Positions 22,481-35,100 of a stretch of 64,000 bases of DNA are shown here, one piece after another (the first letter of the stretch is position 1; every line of letters begins with the position of its first letter). A model generated the notes under the pieces. The model did not search any database, was not told the origin of the DNA, and saw only the letters and a list, made by a program, of their open reading frames with translations. The stretch comes from Datnioides undecimradiatus (Eukaryota; Chordata; Actinopteri; Lobotiformes; Datnioididae): the NCBI GenBank assembly GCA_008933995.1, contig WARS01001600.1, positions 1,566,001 through 1,630,000 on the forward strand. The letters run 5' to 3'. The translations under genes were made by a program, and so were the position numbers.

Positions 22481-25400
22481 ATGGTAGGCGGAACAAACAA
22501 ACCAAATACTTTTACACAACTTTGTCTGTCTGTTTGTTTGTTTGTTTGTTGTGAAAGGAGAACGAGACGCCCGGTAGTGCTCAGCAACTTTCCATAAACT
22601 TATGTGTTAGACTGGAAACACGCAGAACTCCCAGTAAAACCAGCAGCGACCGTATGCAGCGACACAGCGCAAATATGTCAAATGAGTCCTGATCAGAGCT
22701 GAACCCAGCCAGGAGGCCGTTCCTGCAGAGCACGAGGAAGTTGGACTTTTGCGTTCTGACAGGTCTCATCATACACTCATTAATACGTGATAAATGAATG
22801 AAAGGCGACAAGCTGCCGCTGACATGATTGGGCTTGAAGGGACTCGGTCGCTCCGGAGCAGTCATGCATATGAAATGTGGAATGGGAAGTAACAACAGAC
22901 ACGCCCCCTCCATAACCATCTCCAAAACCTGAAGTACAGCAGAATGTGACGGGTTATTAAAACTGATTCTGCCTCGCGAGGCTTACATCTGTGGATTAAA
23001 AGTGTCTGTGATGCAAATAAAGTATGATATTTCAGATACAGGCTGCTGATTGTTTGCTCTCAGTGCTGTCTGGTGTCAGTGTGACAGTCTGTCTCTCCCT
23101 TATTAAACGTGGCAGCCTCTGCGGTTGGACATCAAGCGGAAGCTGACGGCTCGGTCGGACCGGGTGAAGAGTGTGGATCTGCACCCCACGGAGCCGTGGA
23201 TGGTGGTGAGCCTCTACAGCGGCACAGTGGTGGTCTGGAACCACGAGACGCAGGTCGGTATCCGCCGGTTACCGTCCTCCAAACACTCAAATCACTTGTT
23301 TGTTAAGTGGCATAGGCACTTCTCACACACTGTCCCTGCTCTGCATGCTGTCTGGATCCTGTGTGTGCAGGCGATGGTGAAAACCTTTGAGCTGTGCGAC
23401 CTGCCCGTCAGAGCGGCCAAGTTTGTGGCCAGGAAACACTGGGTCATCGCTGGATCGGTGAGTGTGAATACTCATCTGCGCTGGTGCATTAGACGGTGAG
23501 ACAGTGAGATGAAGGTGTGTATTTGTGTTGTGCTCGGGGTCAGCCGCACCTGTCCGTCTCTCTGTGTGTCCCCAGGATGACATGCTGATCCGTGTGTTCA
23601 ATTACAACACTCTGGAGCGAGTCCACATGTTCGAGGCCCACGCTGACTACATCCGCTGCATCGCTGTGCACCCCACGCAGCCCTACATCCTCACCAGCAG
23701 CGGTAGGACAGAACTACACGCAGACACAAAGAGCTCGCACCTGAAATGCTGCACCTCACGTTCCCAAACACTCGCGTGTTTCCAGACGACATGCTGATCA
23801 AGCTGTGGGACTGGGACAGGAAGTGGTCGTGCAGTCAGGTGTTTGAGGGGCACACCCACTACGTCATGGAGATTGTCATCAACCCCAAAGACAACAACCA
23901 GTTTGCCAGCGCCTCTCTGGACAGAACCATCAAGGTTAACACACACACACACACACACACACACGTATGTGAGAACACACAGAGGGAAGTGTCTTTAGGG
24001 CTCAGACAGAAGCTGTTTCTCCTGTTGTGCTGCAGGTGTGGCAGCTGGGCTCCAAGACTCCCAACTTCACCCTGGAGGGCCACGAGAAGGGAGTGAACTG
24101 CATCGACTACTACAGCGGAGGAGACAAGCCCTACCTCATCTCAGGGGCTGACGACCGCCTGGTGAAGATCTGGGATTATCAGGTACCAGAAGGATCTGCT
24201 GCAGACCGAGAGGAGCCACGGAGCGCCCCGGATCCCAGTGACCATCTGCTTTAAATGTTTCAGAAGCGAGTTTCAGTCAACATGCTGCAAAGTGGAGCTC
24301 AAACTGTCAAACAGCACAAACCAAGTTCCTTCAGTCTAGATTCAACGTGACGGCTTTATAAAGACCTTTGCTACGACAGTAACGCGCTGACTCATCTTAA
24401 AATGAACATTTAAATACACAGTAAGGGCTGAGACCTGGGGCTGAAGTGAACAAGCTAATGACAAGATAATGAACTGACTGACGTCGCTCTCTCTCCTGTC
24501 AAACCTCAAACTAGCTCTCCCTGCAGTCACGTTAAACACATCATTATGCAGCCGGACAAATGTTTTTTAGTATTAAATGCAGGGATGCGTTGATCTACAC
24601 AGTCCACAGTAAACAAACATGGCAGACACGATGCTACGTTTCATATTATTCCCAATGTGAGTATTCACTGTGGCGCCGTACAGTGTAGTCATGTGACCAG
24701 TGTGCGTGTCTCTCTCTGCCAGAACAAGACCTGTGTTCAGACCCTGGAGGGTCACGCCCAGAACGTGACCTGCGTCAGCTTCCATCCTGAGCTGCCGATC
24801 GCCCTCACCGGCTCAGAGGATGGTGGGTTTTTGACTTTCAACCATCACAAATGATATTTTTACACATTTTAAAGCGACAGACACCGAGCAGCTTCCTGCT
24901 TCAGTCTGAACTCTTTGTTGTTCTCGCAGGCACCGTTCGAGTGTGGCACTCCAACACATACCGACTAGAAAACACTCTCAACTACGGCATGGAGAGGGTG
25001 TGGTGTATATGTGGCCAGCCTGGCTCCAACAGTGTGGCCCTGGGCTATGATGAAGGCAGCCTCATCATCAAGGTGCACGGTGCTGCTGACACATCCCACA
25101 ACTCTGTCAACACAAGTTTCACCTTCTCGTTCCGCACCGTGTCCCCGGTTTCTGTTGGGGAACTACAGGCGACCGACTCTGGACTAATGTAGAGGTCAAA
25201 GGTCATGGCTGAGCATATTCAGGGTGACAAGCTGTGAACCCTGGAGCTCAGCTGATGTCAGATTATTGAGACTGACACTGATCTGTCAGCTGACCCAGTG
25301 AGTGTGTGAGTGAGACAGAGCTCCTCTCTGTGACTGAGCAGCGACTCAGCAGCGATGTGACTCTGCAAAGGTCAGAAGCTGCTTTCTGAAACACATCACC

Positions 25401-28400
25401 TTTAGTTAGTGCAGCCTTTCATAATTTCCAGTTTCTGTAGGCTCTGTCCACCTCCGAACCCATCAGTGCACCTCTGGAAACAACAGACTGACGACACGCC
25501 GTCAGTAATCTGGTGTTGACAGAGAACTGAGCATTAAAATTCAGATTTAAGCAGCATCTCATGTTATTAAACCCACAAATCCCCAGAGAGAACAGAGGAC
25601 ACGACCTCTGCATCCTCAGTCGCAGCTTTGGGCAGACGCACAGCAGAGCCGTGTGTTTTGACCTGTAATAACTCCTCACCTCCTTTATTTTCATATACTA
25701 ATGCATTATTTTTTACCTTGCATCTCCTCGTCCTCTCTCCTCTCCCTCCGTGCCTCAGCTGGGGCGGGAGGAGCCGGCCATGTCCATGGACTCCAGCGGG
25801 AAGGTCATGTGGGCGCGCCACTCCGAGGTGCAGCAGGCCAACCTGAAGGCCATGGGAGACACCGAGATCAGGGACGGAGAGAGGCTGCCGCTGGGCGTCA
25901 AAGACATGGGCAGCTGTGAGATCTACCCACAGACGCTCCAACACAGCCCCAACGGGAGGTGAGGCGGCGCAGAGCTGTGTCCTGGTCCTGGTTTAATCTA
26001 TAACACAAGATACAGACATTAAAGTTCTGTTTGAATCCACCTGCACTGGACTGTGTGCACGCAGGCCAGGCACAGGTGGGTGCAGGACTGCGTACCTGCA
26101 CGCATCCTGACTGGTTTGGGGTGAGATCCGTGTGTGATCTCATTTCATATCCTGACATGTCGACATGGATTTTGTGTCTTGGTGCATTTGCAGATTTGTA
26201 GTGGTGTGTGGAGATGGGGAGTACATCATCTACACCGCCATGGCCCTGAGGAACAAGAGCTTCGGCTCAGCTCAGGAGTTCGTCTGGGCGCACGACTCCT
26301 CGCAGTGAGTCCTTACAGGAAAAGCTCCACGTCTGCAGAAACCGAGCTTCAGACGAGGCTGTTCAGCATAAAGACAGGAATCAGTGTTACATCAGTGTCA
26401 TTCATGAGCCTTGGTTGAGCTGCTGCAACAGGGAGGTGTTTTACACTATGCTAAGCTAAGCTAATGCCTCTCAGCTTCATATTTAACATAAAGCAAATAG
26501 GTGTACTTTTCCCAGAATGTCAGACCGTTCCTTCAGCGTCACATCGTTAACCTCGCTCTGCGATGTGTTCAGGTACGTCATATTAAAGCGTGCACACTGT
26601 TTTCACAGGTACGCCACCAGAGAAGGCAACAACATGCTGAAAATATTCAAGAACTTCAAGCAGAAGAAGGCTTTTAAACCTGACTTTGGGGCTGAAGGTG
26701 ATGATGACGAAGGTTTTATGTGTATGGATACTGTGTGTAGGCCTCTGTGCGTGTGTGTGTGTGTGTGTGTGATGCTTAGCTTCATGCTGTCCTGCAGGTA
26801 TCTTTGGTGGCTTCCTGCTAGGAGTCAGGTCAAACAGTGGCCTGGCGTTCTACGACTGGGAGAGTACGGAGCTGATTCGCCGCATCGAGATCCAACCGAA
26901 ACACGTGAGTCCTGATGATACAGCTCTTCCGTCTCCAGCTGCCTGTCCTACTGCCCTCTCATACCGTCATGTCTTCATGTCTTTAGATCTTCTGGTCGGA
27001 CTCTGGGGAGCTCGTGTGCATCGCGACAGACGAGTCCTTCTTTGTGCTGCGTTACGTACCGGAGAAAGTGGCGGCGGCCCAGGAGTCCAAAGAAGAGAGG
27101 ACAGAGGATGGGATAGAGGACGCCTTCGAGGTCAGACACCTGCAGGGGATTCATCTTCAGATACAGCCGAAGAAAAGCAGAAGATAACATTTAGAGCCAC
27201 TGCAGCTTCACTTTTCAAACCATCTGCCAGCCTTTGGTGCCTTTGTCTCGATCCGTTTACAGTAACAATGTAAAGTTGTAATAATTTGACATTTTGTTGT
27301 GCAGGCTTGGTCAGGATGATGCAGACAGGCTAAAGTTTTGAGAAATATCAACTACTGGTCCCAGTGATTGTGTCTTTCGTGTGACGCCCTGCTGACCAGG
27401 TGCTGGGGGAGGTCCCCGAGGTGGTGAAGACCGGGGTTTGGGTGGGAGACTGCTTCATCTACACCAGCTCCCTGAACAGACTCAACTACTACGTTGGAGG
27501 AGAGATCATCACCATTGCTCACCTGGACAGGTGCTGTGCATGTACACATGTAAACTTACAGAGACGTGCCAACAGCTCGGTGTCCTCTCGCCGAACATTT
27601 CAGCGTAAACAGTTCTCAGTGTTTCTTTACGTGCAGGACCATGTATCTGCTGGGCTACATCCCCAAGGACGATCGCCTCTACCTGGGAGACAAGGAGCTG
27701 AACCTCATCAGCTACTCCCTGCTGCTGTCAGTGCTGGAATATCAGACGGCCGTGATGAGGAGGGACTTCAGCACAGCCGACAAGGTTTTACCCACGATCC
27801 CCAAGGAGCAGAGGATCAGGGTCGCCCACTTTTTGGAGAAACAGGCGAGTGTCTTGCACCGCTGCGCCTTCCCCTCTGCTTGAACTGACCATAAATTCAG
27901 GATTTGGATGAATGCATAATTAATAGGACATCAGGCGTCCAGATGGAGTAAACATCTGGGCAGAATTCTCTTAAAATATATTCACCATGGGAATGTTTTT
28001 AGCTTCTCACGCAGTCTCTGTAACACTGTTACACACTCACATGCTTTCACATATCCAGTCATCCACCGTGCTAAACGTAAAAACAGATGACGCAGCAGAA
28101 TATGCAGGACAGAAGTGTTTATACCTGTTTTCTTGTGCTGTGCAGGGCTTCAAACAGCAGGCTCTGGCTGTGTCCACCGACCCGGAGCACAAGTTTGAGC
28201 TGGCTCTGCAGCTGGGAGAGGTCAAGATAGCCTACGAACTGGCCACGGAGGCAGAGGTCAGACCTCACACGCCCACAAAAACACAAAGACCACACCCCGT
28301 TTTTAGTATCTCTTCTCACACCTCGCTGTCGTTTCAGCCTTGAAGAATGAGAATCTGCGGATCGTTAAAAGGAACTTTATTTCATGTTGGAATGAAATCG

Positions 28401-31045
28401 CCTAACATCACTTTTTGTTTGCAGCAATGTTCTTGAATCAGCGGCTGTGTAATGCGCTGGGTAATGTATGTAGAGTCTGTCACAGGCCAGGCCGCCCGTC
28501 CTCAGCGGGTGCACAGCGTCTTGTTGAGCTTCACGCTTTCCCTCCTGTGATAATCCTCTCTCCTGTCTCTTTGGCACCTTGGCATGTGGGGGCTCCAGTC
28601 AGAGCAGAAATGGAAGCAGTTGGCAGAGCTCGCCACTACAAAGTGCCAGTTTAGCTTGGCCCAGGAGTGTCTGCACCAAGCTCAGGATTATGGGGGATTA
28701 TTGCTGTTGGCCACCACCTCGGGCAACGCCGACATGGTGGGCAAATTGGCTGCGGGAGCAGAGAGGGACGGGAAGACCAACGTGGCCTTTCTCACCTACT
28801 TCCTGCAGGGAAGGTGGGTGGAGGAGGGGGAGGGGGAGCTACGTTTGAATGCACGTCGTCTTGTTTATATATTTATTTTGTTTTTGCCATCCCCACTTTT
28901 TGTGTTCGCCCAGATTGGACAAATGTCTGGACCTCCTCATCAAAACAGATCGGCTGCCAGAGGCTGCATGTCTGGCGAGAACATATCTGCCCAGCCATGT
29001 GTCAAGGTAAAGTTATTTCCACAGCATATGCTTGCGGGTTGTGCTGCAGTGTGCTGGCCCCGCGTGTGTGTGCGTGTGTGTGCGTGTGTGTGCACATTCA
29101 TCATATTTTATCCGTGTGTGTTCTGCAGAAACTTTGAAGTTACCTGTTTTTGTTTTCATTTACAATGGAGGCGTCACCGTTCCTGAAAGTTTCTAATGAT
29201 GAAAACATTTTATCTTATTTGCATTTTGCATCGCTGCTGAGCTGCACGTGCATCCCTTCCTCCAGGGTGGTGAAGCTGTGGAAGGAGAGTCTGTCCAAGG
29301 TCAACCAGAAGGCAGCAGATGCTCTGGCTGACCCCACCCAGTACAGCAACCTGTTCCCCGGCCTGCAGCAAGCCCTGCTGGCCGAGCAGTACCTGAAGGA
29401 GACTCACATCAGGGTCAGGCCTGCCGCAGAATACCCACTCATCATGGTCAGTGAAGTCGGCTTGACTTCAGTAGAAAACTTTTAATAGATGGAGTGAATT
29501 CATCCTAAATTCTGCAGAGGACTGGGTCCGTTGGTGCTTTTCAGTTTTTACTCAGTTGTTGAAGTGGGACTTTTAGGTAATGCATCATTTTTGAATCTTC
29601 TGAATTAGCTGCATGTGCTTTGAGATTAACACTTCTCTTTATTCTTCAGCCAAATGAGGATCGTAATGTTCTGGAGGAATCTGCAGGTTCTGGGCCCAGA
29701 GGAGAGATCGCTGAGCCAGAGGTGAGGAGCAGAACCTGCACCACCACATCATAACAAGATGCTGCTCCTTTAAACGGCCCTGGGACCAATTATTGGGCCT
29801 TTCCTTCGAAACAAACCATAACTCTGCTGCTTCTGTTTACAGGAAGTGGTGGAGAGCATGAAGGAAGCATTCACGGCAGCAGCAGCAGCAGCAGCAGTGG
29901 AGGAACTCATTCCTCTAAAACAGGACATTATTGAACCTGTTTACACAGCAGAAGAAGAACCCACCACAACAGCGGCAGCAGCAGCAGCAGCAGCCTCTCT
30001 GCCTGTCACAGTCCCAGAAGAGCATGTTGAACCAAAACAAGCAGAAGCTGTGTCCTCTGAGGAGGACAGCATCATGAAATCAGAGGAGGCTTCAGTCTCT
30101 GTAGAGGAGGACATGTTCACCACAGAGACAGAGATGGTACAGTCCAGTCCAGACGAAGATGCCGGATCATCAGTGGAGACAGACGTTCAGGACATTTCTC
30201 CAGCACCCGATGATGCAGCTGCTGACTCATCAGAAACATCAGAAGAAACAACAGAAGAAACACCAAGTCAGACGGTGGCAACAAAAGCCATAGCAACGGA
30301 GGACGTCCCAGTTAGCACTGCTGTGATTGTTGATACTGAGATAGCAGAGTCTGTGGGAACTGGAGACATGCCCGTTTGTGAAGAGGTGGAACCAGACATC
30401 TTCTCCGCAGAAGAACCAACCCTCATAGATACAGCAGCAGAGGAGACACGTGTTCCTGAAGACCTTCAGGAAACAGCAGCATCACTCGTAGCAGTGGAGG
30501 AGCTCATCTCCTTTGAAAACACAGCCAGTCCATTGCTCGACGTGCCTGTCCAAGTCCAGACTTTTCCAGATTTGGTCCTCGATCCACTGCTAGACCCACT
30601 TGAAGATACGATGCCAGTGTTAAAGCCAGTCGCAGCACAAGAACCAGAACAAGAGGAACAAACCCCAGGACTCCCAGTGACGCCTGAGGACAGCCTGCAG
30701 CCTGCTCAGCCTCTGCAGGCACAGGTGTTAATCCCAGTCACAGATCCCACAGAGGGGAAGCAGGAGGCGGATCCTGAGCCGGCAGAGGAGCCGGCAGAGG
30801 AGCCAGCAGAGGAGCCAGCAGAGGACCTCGAGGCAGAGCTCGATGAGGAGGTAAACATCTCTTTATAGCCTCGCTAATAATTATCAGCGTGATCGTGGAA
30901 TCAGATTTATATCATATGAAATGATGATACGCAGCCATTTCCTTTCTACCTGTAGGTTCTGGACGATCTGGATCTGGACAGTTTTGACCTGGAGGACATC
31001 GACACCGCAGATGTCAACCTGGACGAGGACTGCCTGAGTGAATAG
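22481..31045 (+). CDS. copb2: Coatomer subunit beta' (beta'-COP), 22 exons, 1,217 aa
   Basis: Subunit of the COPI coat: its N-terminal propellers read dilysine cargo signals, and with alpha-COP and epsilon-COP it forms the outer coat for Golgi-to-ER and intra-Golgi transport. Exons: 22481-22483 (ATG only), 23116-23253, 23371-23457, 23576-23702, 23786-23934, 24036-24182, 24723-24822, 24930-25072, 25759-25958, 26194-26304, 26609-26697, 26798-26904, 26987-27130, 27400-27530, 27637-27844, 28146-28256, 28599-28813, 28914-29006, 29266-29446, 29650-29721, 29843-30850, 30956-31045. The frame stays open throughout. Residues 1-300 and about 310-590 are two WD40 propellers (e.g. [23 protein letters not shown]). 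About 595-820 is the alpha-solenoid, and the protein ends in a conserved acidic tail ([14 protein letters not shown]). Recalled similarity to human COPB2 (906 aa) is very high up to residue about 825. The extra length lies almost entirely in exon 21. All introns are GT-AG except intron 15, which appears GC-AG. Confidence 0.97.
23938..23964. repeat. (CA)n microsatellite in copb2 intron 5
   Basis: Starts two to four bases after the 5' splice site (AAG|gttaac), within the donor neighbourhood of a 101-bp intron. Confidence 0.9.
26749..26771. repeat. (GT)n microsatellite in copb2 intron 11
   Basis: About 11 GT units in a 100-bp intron. Confidence 0.9.
27845..28145 (+). other. copb2: copb2 intron 15 with apparent GC-AG splice sites
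   Basis: Exon 15 must end after ...LEKQ (CAG, 27842-27844) and exon 16 begins GFKQQAL at 28146, matching the family without a gap. The base pair after CAG is GC (CAG|GCGAGT), not GT; the acceptor is a normal TGTGCAG. The nearest GT, four bases further on, would shift the frame. CAG|GC(A/G)AGT is the recognised consensus for the minor class of U2-type GC-AG introns. Confidence 0.8.
29843..30850 (+). CDS. copb2: copb2 exon 21: 336-residue acidic, Ala/Glu/Pro-rich tail extension
   Basis: Residues 853-1188. One exon of 1,008 bp, open in the frame of both neighbours, with a good acceptor (tttacag) and donor (GAG|gtaaac). It contains Ala7 at 864-870, Ala8 at 896-903, long Glu/Asp/Ser/Thr-rich stretches, and four EPAE repeats near 1164-1179. 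The codons are GCA-rich in the Ala runs, which suggests CAG-type triplet slippage. It has no recognised domain and is predicted to be disordered. In human COPB2 the equivalent segment is only a few dozen residues. The absence of stop codons over 1 kb and the uniform acidic composition argue that it is really coding. Confidence 0.88.
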
Positions 31046-31766
31046 GAGAGTCCTCCCTGAGCCAAACAGTGTTTCAGCGTTTTCAGAGGCCAAAGAGCAA
31101 ACGGGGCCGTTTTCCAGGGCGATAGGCTGTCGACACACTCCAGTGTCTCCTCGCCTGCTTCATGTTGAACGGGCATCCAGCTCAGACCAGTTACAGGGAC
31201 CTTAGACACTAGACTAGGACACTAGACAACGAAACTGCAGGCGCCGCAGCAGTTTGTGCTGAAGACTGCTCACTCCATTCATCTTTAGCTCACAGTAAGA
31301 CTGCAGCGAGCACCAGCTTAGAAAACCTGGATTTACTCTCAGTGCCTCTTCTTCCTCCTCATCCCTCGTGCAGCGTGACACCACTGTTGATCAGGGTGTT
31401 GTCTAACCCGCTGAAGAACTCCCGGTCTCTACATTGATCTGAGTGTTGTGGGGAAATGAAACCATTTACTTACTTCAACATTCCTGCTGTTTCAGCTCAT
31501 GAAGCAGTGTTTCTGTCCAGGACAGCGCTGCCTGCGTCTTCTGAAACACCGTGAACTTTATAAATATGAGCTGAACAAATGCCCCGCTTGGTTCCACTCT
31601 GTCTTTATTACCTCTCGTTGTTTACATCTTAGCAGCTCTGTGCTTATTTACCTCTTAAAGTATCAACACTCTGCTTTTACTTCATCACATTATATAACAG
31701 TCTGTTTCTGTTACATGTCTTTAATAGAGGTTATGTTTGGATGGTACTTTGTATCTGGACTTCATC

Positions 31767-31772
31767 AATAAA
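31767..31772 (+). terminator. copb2: Poly(A) signal of copb2
   Basis: AATAAA about 720 bp after the copb2 stop codon, giving a 3' UTR of roughly 745 bp. No earlier AATAAA was seen in the 3' UTR. Confidence 0.75.
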
Positions 31773-31837
31773 ACCTTCCATGGTCTCCAGGCCTCTGCTG
31801 TTTTACTCCAACAACTCGTCACATGAGTACAAAGATC

Positions 31838-31843
31838 TTTATT
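31838..31843 (-). terminator. mrps22: Poly(A) signal of mrps22
   Basis: TTTATT on the plus strand reads AATAAA on the minus strand, about 270 bp after the mrps22 stop codon. It lies only 65 bp from the copb2 signal, so the two transcripts end almost against each other. Confidence 0.7.
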
Positions 31844-32113
31844 TTGTTATGTACATCGTCAGGTTTGGCTCAGGAGCCCGAGTGAAACAGATACAGAGAC
31901 GATAAGAGGATAAATGACAAACCTCGTGCAGCGTTCGCTTCAGAGCGAACTCTTCACGTCGAGGGCTGAGAGGTGTTGACTTCCAGTCGAGCAGCACACA
32001 CAACTCAACCCACACAGTGACAGAACAGAAAGCTGCCGTCTTTAATACGTGGCAGGCGGTATTCAGTCCTCGCTGTGGATGATTCACTATATTTCTGTGT
32101 AGCAGTGGTTCAG

Positions 32114-35100
32114 TCAGGGGGCGGAGCTCTTTGCAGACATCTGTTCATACGCCTGCAGGGCTAGCTCGATGTAGCCCGCCCTCTGGGACTCTTTCTGGGT
32201 ATAGATCTGCAGAGACAGGGGTCAGAGGTCAGCATGATGGAGGAGAGAAAGGTCACCCCAATTACTCTGAGGTCAGGTCTGTGCAGGCAGCTGATCTGCA
32301 GGTACAGTCACAGTTTACTTGTTTTAGTGGCAGACTAATAAAACACAGTTAAGCGTGCACGCCACAGCCAGGCGTGACTAAACGCCAGGCCCCGCGTGAC
32401 AGTGACTGCAGCAGACAGACACACACCCGTGTCTCCTGCTGCTAACCTCTCACATTAAATGGCTGTCATTCTCAATGTCCCTCCCCGCCGCTTCAAGGCC
32501 GAGGGGATGTGAGCGCTAATGAGACCTGATGTGTCCCGGGCTTGGCCCCACAGTTCCCACGCTGGAGACAAACCCGAACCTCTCACACGGGAAACCTTAG
32601 AGGAGACGGCCTCGACTCGACCTCTGTAGAGCTACACTGACTCCTGGTTCGCTCTAATACCTGAGGGACGCCCTTTAAATGAACGGGACGATCTCATAAT
32701 ATACACAGAGCAAAGCAAACAGAGGCGTAAAGCAGAGCTACGAGTCAGCAGATATTCCCTGACAAGGTGGTGTGTTCTCACCTTCAGCAGGTCGACGCCT
32801 GTGGCCTGCTGGCTGGCAGCTTCCCGCGCCGACTCGCTCTGAGGGTGGATCATGTGGAACAGAGACACGAGGCTCACGGCGTCCTCGAACCTGGAGACAG
32901 ACAGACAGACAGACACAGAGGGCTTAGGCTGCAGCTCTATGTCAGCAGGTACAGCGTCTGGTGTAGATAGGTATCATTATCATCTGTCATTCACGTATTA
33001 ACCATGCATTCATCTAAAACACACACACACACACAAACTCACAGCTCCTTCTTCAGCGTGTCCACTAAGAGCCCGTCCACCCTGCGGGCGTTCAACAGGT
33101 ACCAGGCCATGCCTCCAAAATGTCTGGTGGAGCGCAGCAGCTCGTATTTGCCGTGCTTGTCCAGGTCCTCGTAGGTGGCTGCATGTACCTAAACACACAG
33201 ATGATCCTGGGGTCACTGGGTGAGCTTCCAGTCGACGTGCTCGTTCCAAATCAAGCGACCAAAGAAAACACAGGAACCGAATGCTGAGTGTGGGGATTTC
33301 ATTCTCAGGCTACATGCAGCCAACGGTCATCAGTGCTGATGGCGACCAGCAGAGTCAGCGTCCTCTTACCCTGATGTACTCTGGGGAGTCCGGTTCAAAC
33401 TGGACCAGACACAGGTCCAACACGTCCTGGTGACGGTCCTGAGAAAACACCATCTGACAGAGAGACACGAACAAACGTGACAAACCTGTCGACGCTCAGT
33501 CCACACACACGCAGACGCACGCACACACACACACACAGGTGTTTTCACTTCTTCCACCTGATCAGACTCTGCTCAGTGTAATCGGCAAAGACAGCTGACG
33601 GCTTTGTTAATGAGTCTGCTTCAGTGTCACAGGGATTACTCCTGTTCAAACCGCCACCAGCCGTGTGAAAATCAAAGTGAAGACCTACAATTTTCATCCA
33701 TCCTCGCTTTGAAAGTTGGCTTCTTCATTTCACGTGCTAAAGAGTTAAAACTCTAAAAGTAAAATACAGATTTTCTCTCCTGAACATTAAACAAGAATAT
33801 GAAAGACTTTAGAGCTAATATCACATTGTTGTTGACATGTACAACGAGCCGGCACCACGCACGTGTATCCAGACCTGTGCAGCAGAACAAATTCAGCTGT
33901 GTTTAAAGTCAGTTAGCTTTGCAGGTCACCTGTGCTGGAGACGAGGGGGGAAACCTTGGAGCTGGAGCAGATGAGCTAAAACTAATTTACAAATGACGTC
34001 ATCACGCTTGTGACCCCCAGATATAGAAATCAGTGTCAACTCCACAACCTGCGGGGCTCTAGTTCTTTGTCAAGTGCCATCGTCGTCTGTTTTCACTTCA
34101 ATCCCGGTCTTTACGTCACCACAGGAGATGCAAGGCTTCTTGTTTCTGCTCAGCAGTAACAAGAGTTTCTCTTGATCATCAGACTGTTCCTACCTTCAGG
34201 TTCTCCTCCTTGAAGATTAGAGGCGGTGTGATCTTGCGTCCCTCCTTGGGGAAGTAGACCTGAATGAGCCGGTCTCTCTCCTCCCAGCTCGCCTTCCTCA
34301 GGATCCCATCGGGTTCCCGTACAACAATAAACCTCTCCTGTGGTTAAGGAAAACAAAGGCATCACTATTACTACAGCACAAAACAGCACAACATCACCTG
34401 TGCATAACAAAGATATGAGCAGCTACACAGCTTCCTAACCAGATGTTCTGCTGACTTCAGGCTGTATTTGTCAGTCCTGAAATCTGTGAATGTAGTTTAT
34501 TCTATAAAACCCACATTACATTAATCGCACTGAGGCACACATCACTAAATCAAGAGAACTAACCCCAGTTACACACACACACACACAATAAAACAGCATG
34601 AGTGTACCCTGTGTGGGATGTCGTATGTGATGTCTGTGAAGACGTATTTGGCTGTGTCCATGCCATCCAGGATCTTGTCCTCAGACAGCACATCGTTGAT
34701 GGGCTTCCTCTCCGGCAGGATGGGGGGCATCTTCAGCAGCTTCCTAGCCTGCTCTCTGGCTACCTCCGTCGCCTGGGGACACACATAATGGCTCAGATGA
34801 AACAGGTGCTGCGTGCGTGTGCATTATGAGGTTATTATGGTTTATGTAAAGTGCACCTGCTCCAGTTGTTCATCAGTCATTAGTTTATACGAGGGCGGCT
34901 TCAGCTCCTGTTTAATGGGTTGGAAGACCTTCTGCAGGTCCAGGCCTGTTATCCTGGTCAGGATGTCCTGCACAGCGGGATCTGTGAACTGCGGCTTTGC
35001 ATTGTCTGGGGGGCCTGGAGACACAGTTACACATGCAGTTCATCACGTGCACATACTGCAGATTCAAAAATGAAAACACCTGTTCGCTAGTTAGTTAACT

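Noticed and set aside
25073-28145. Possible C/D-box snoRNAs in copb2 introns
   Set aside because: Some TGATGT and CTGA-like words occur, but no proper C/D pair with terminal stem was found.
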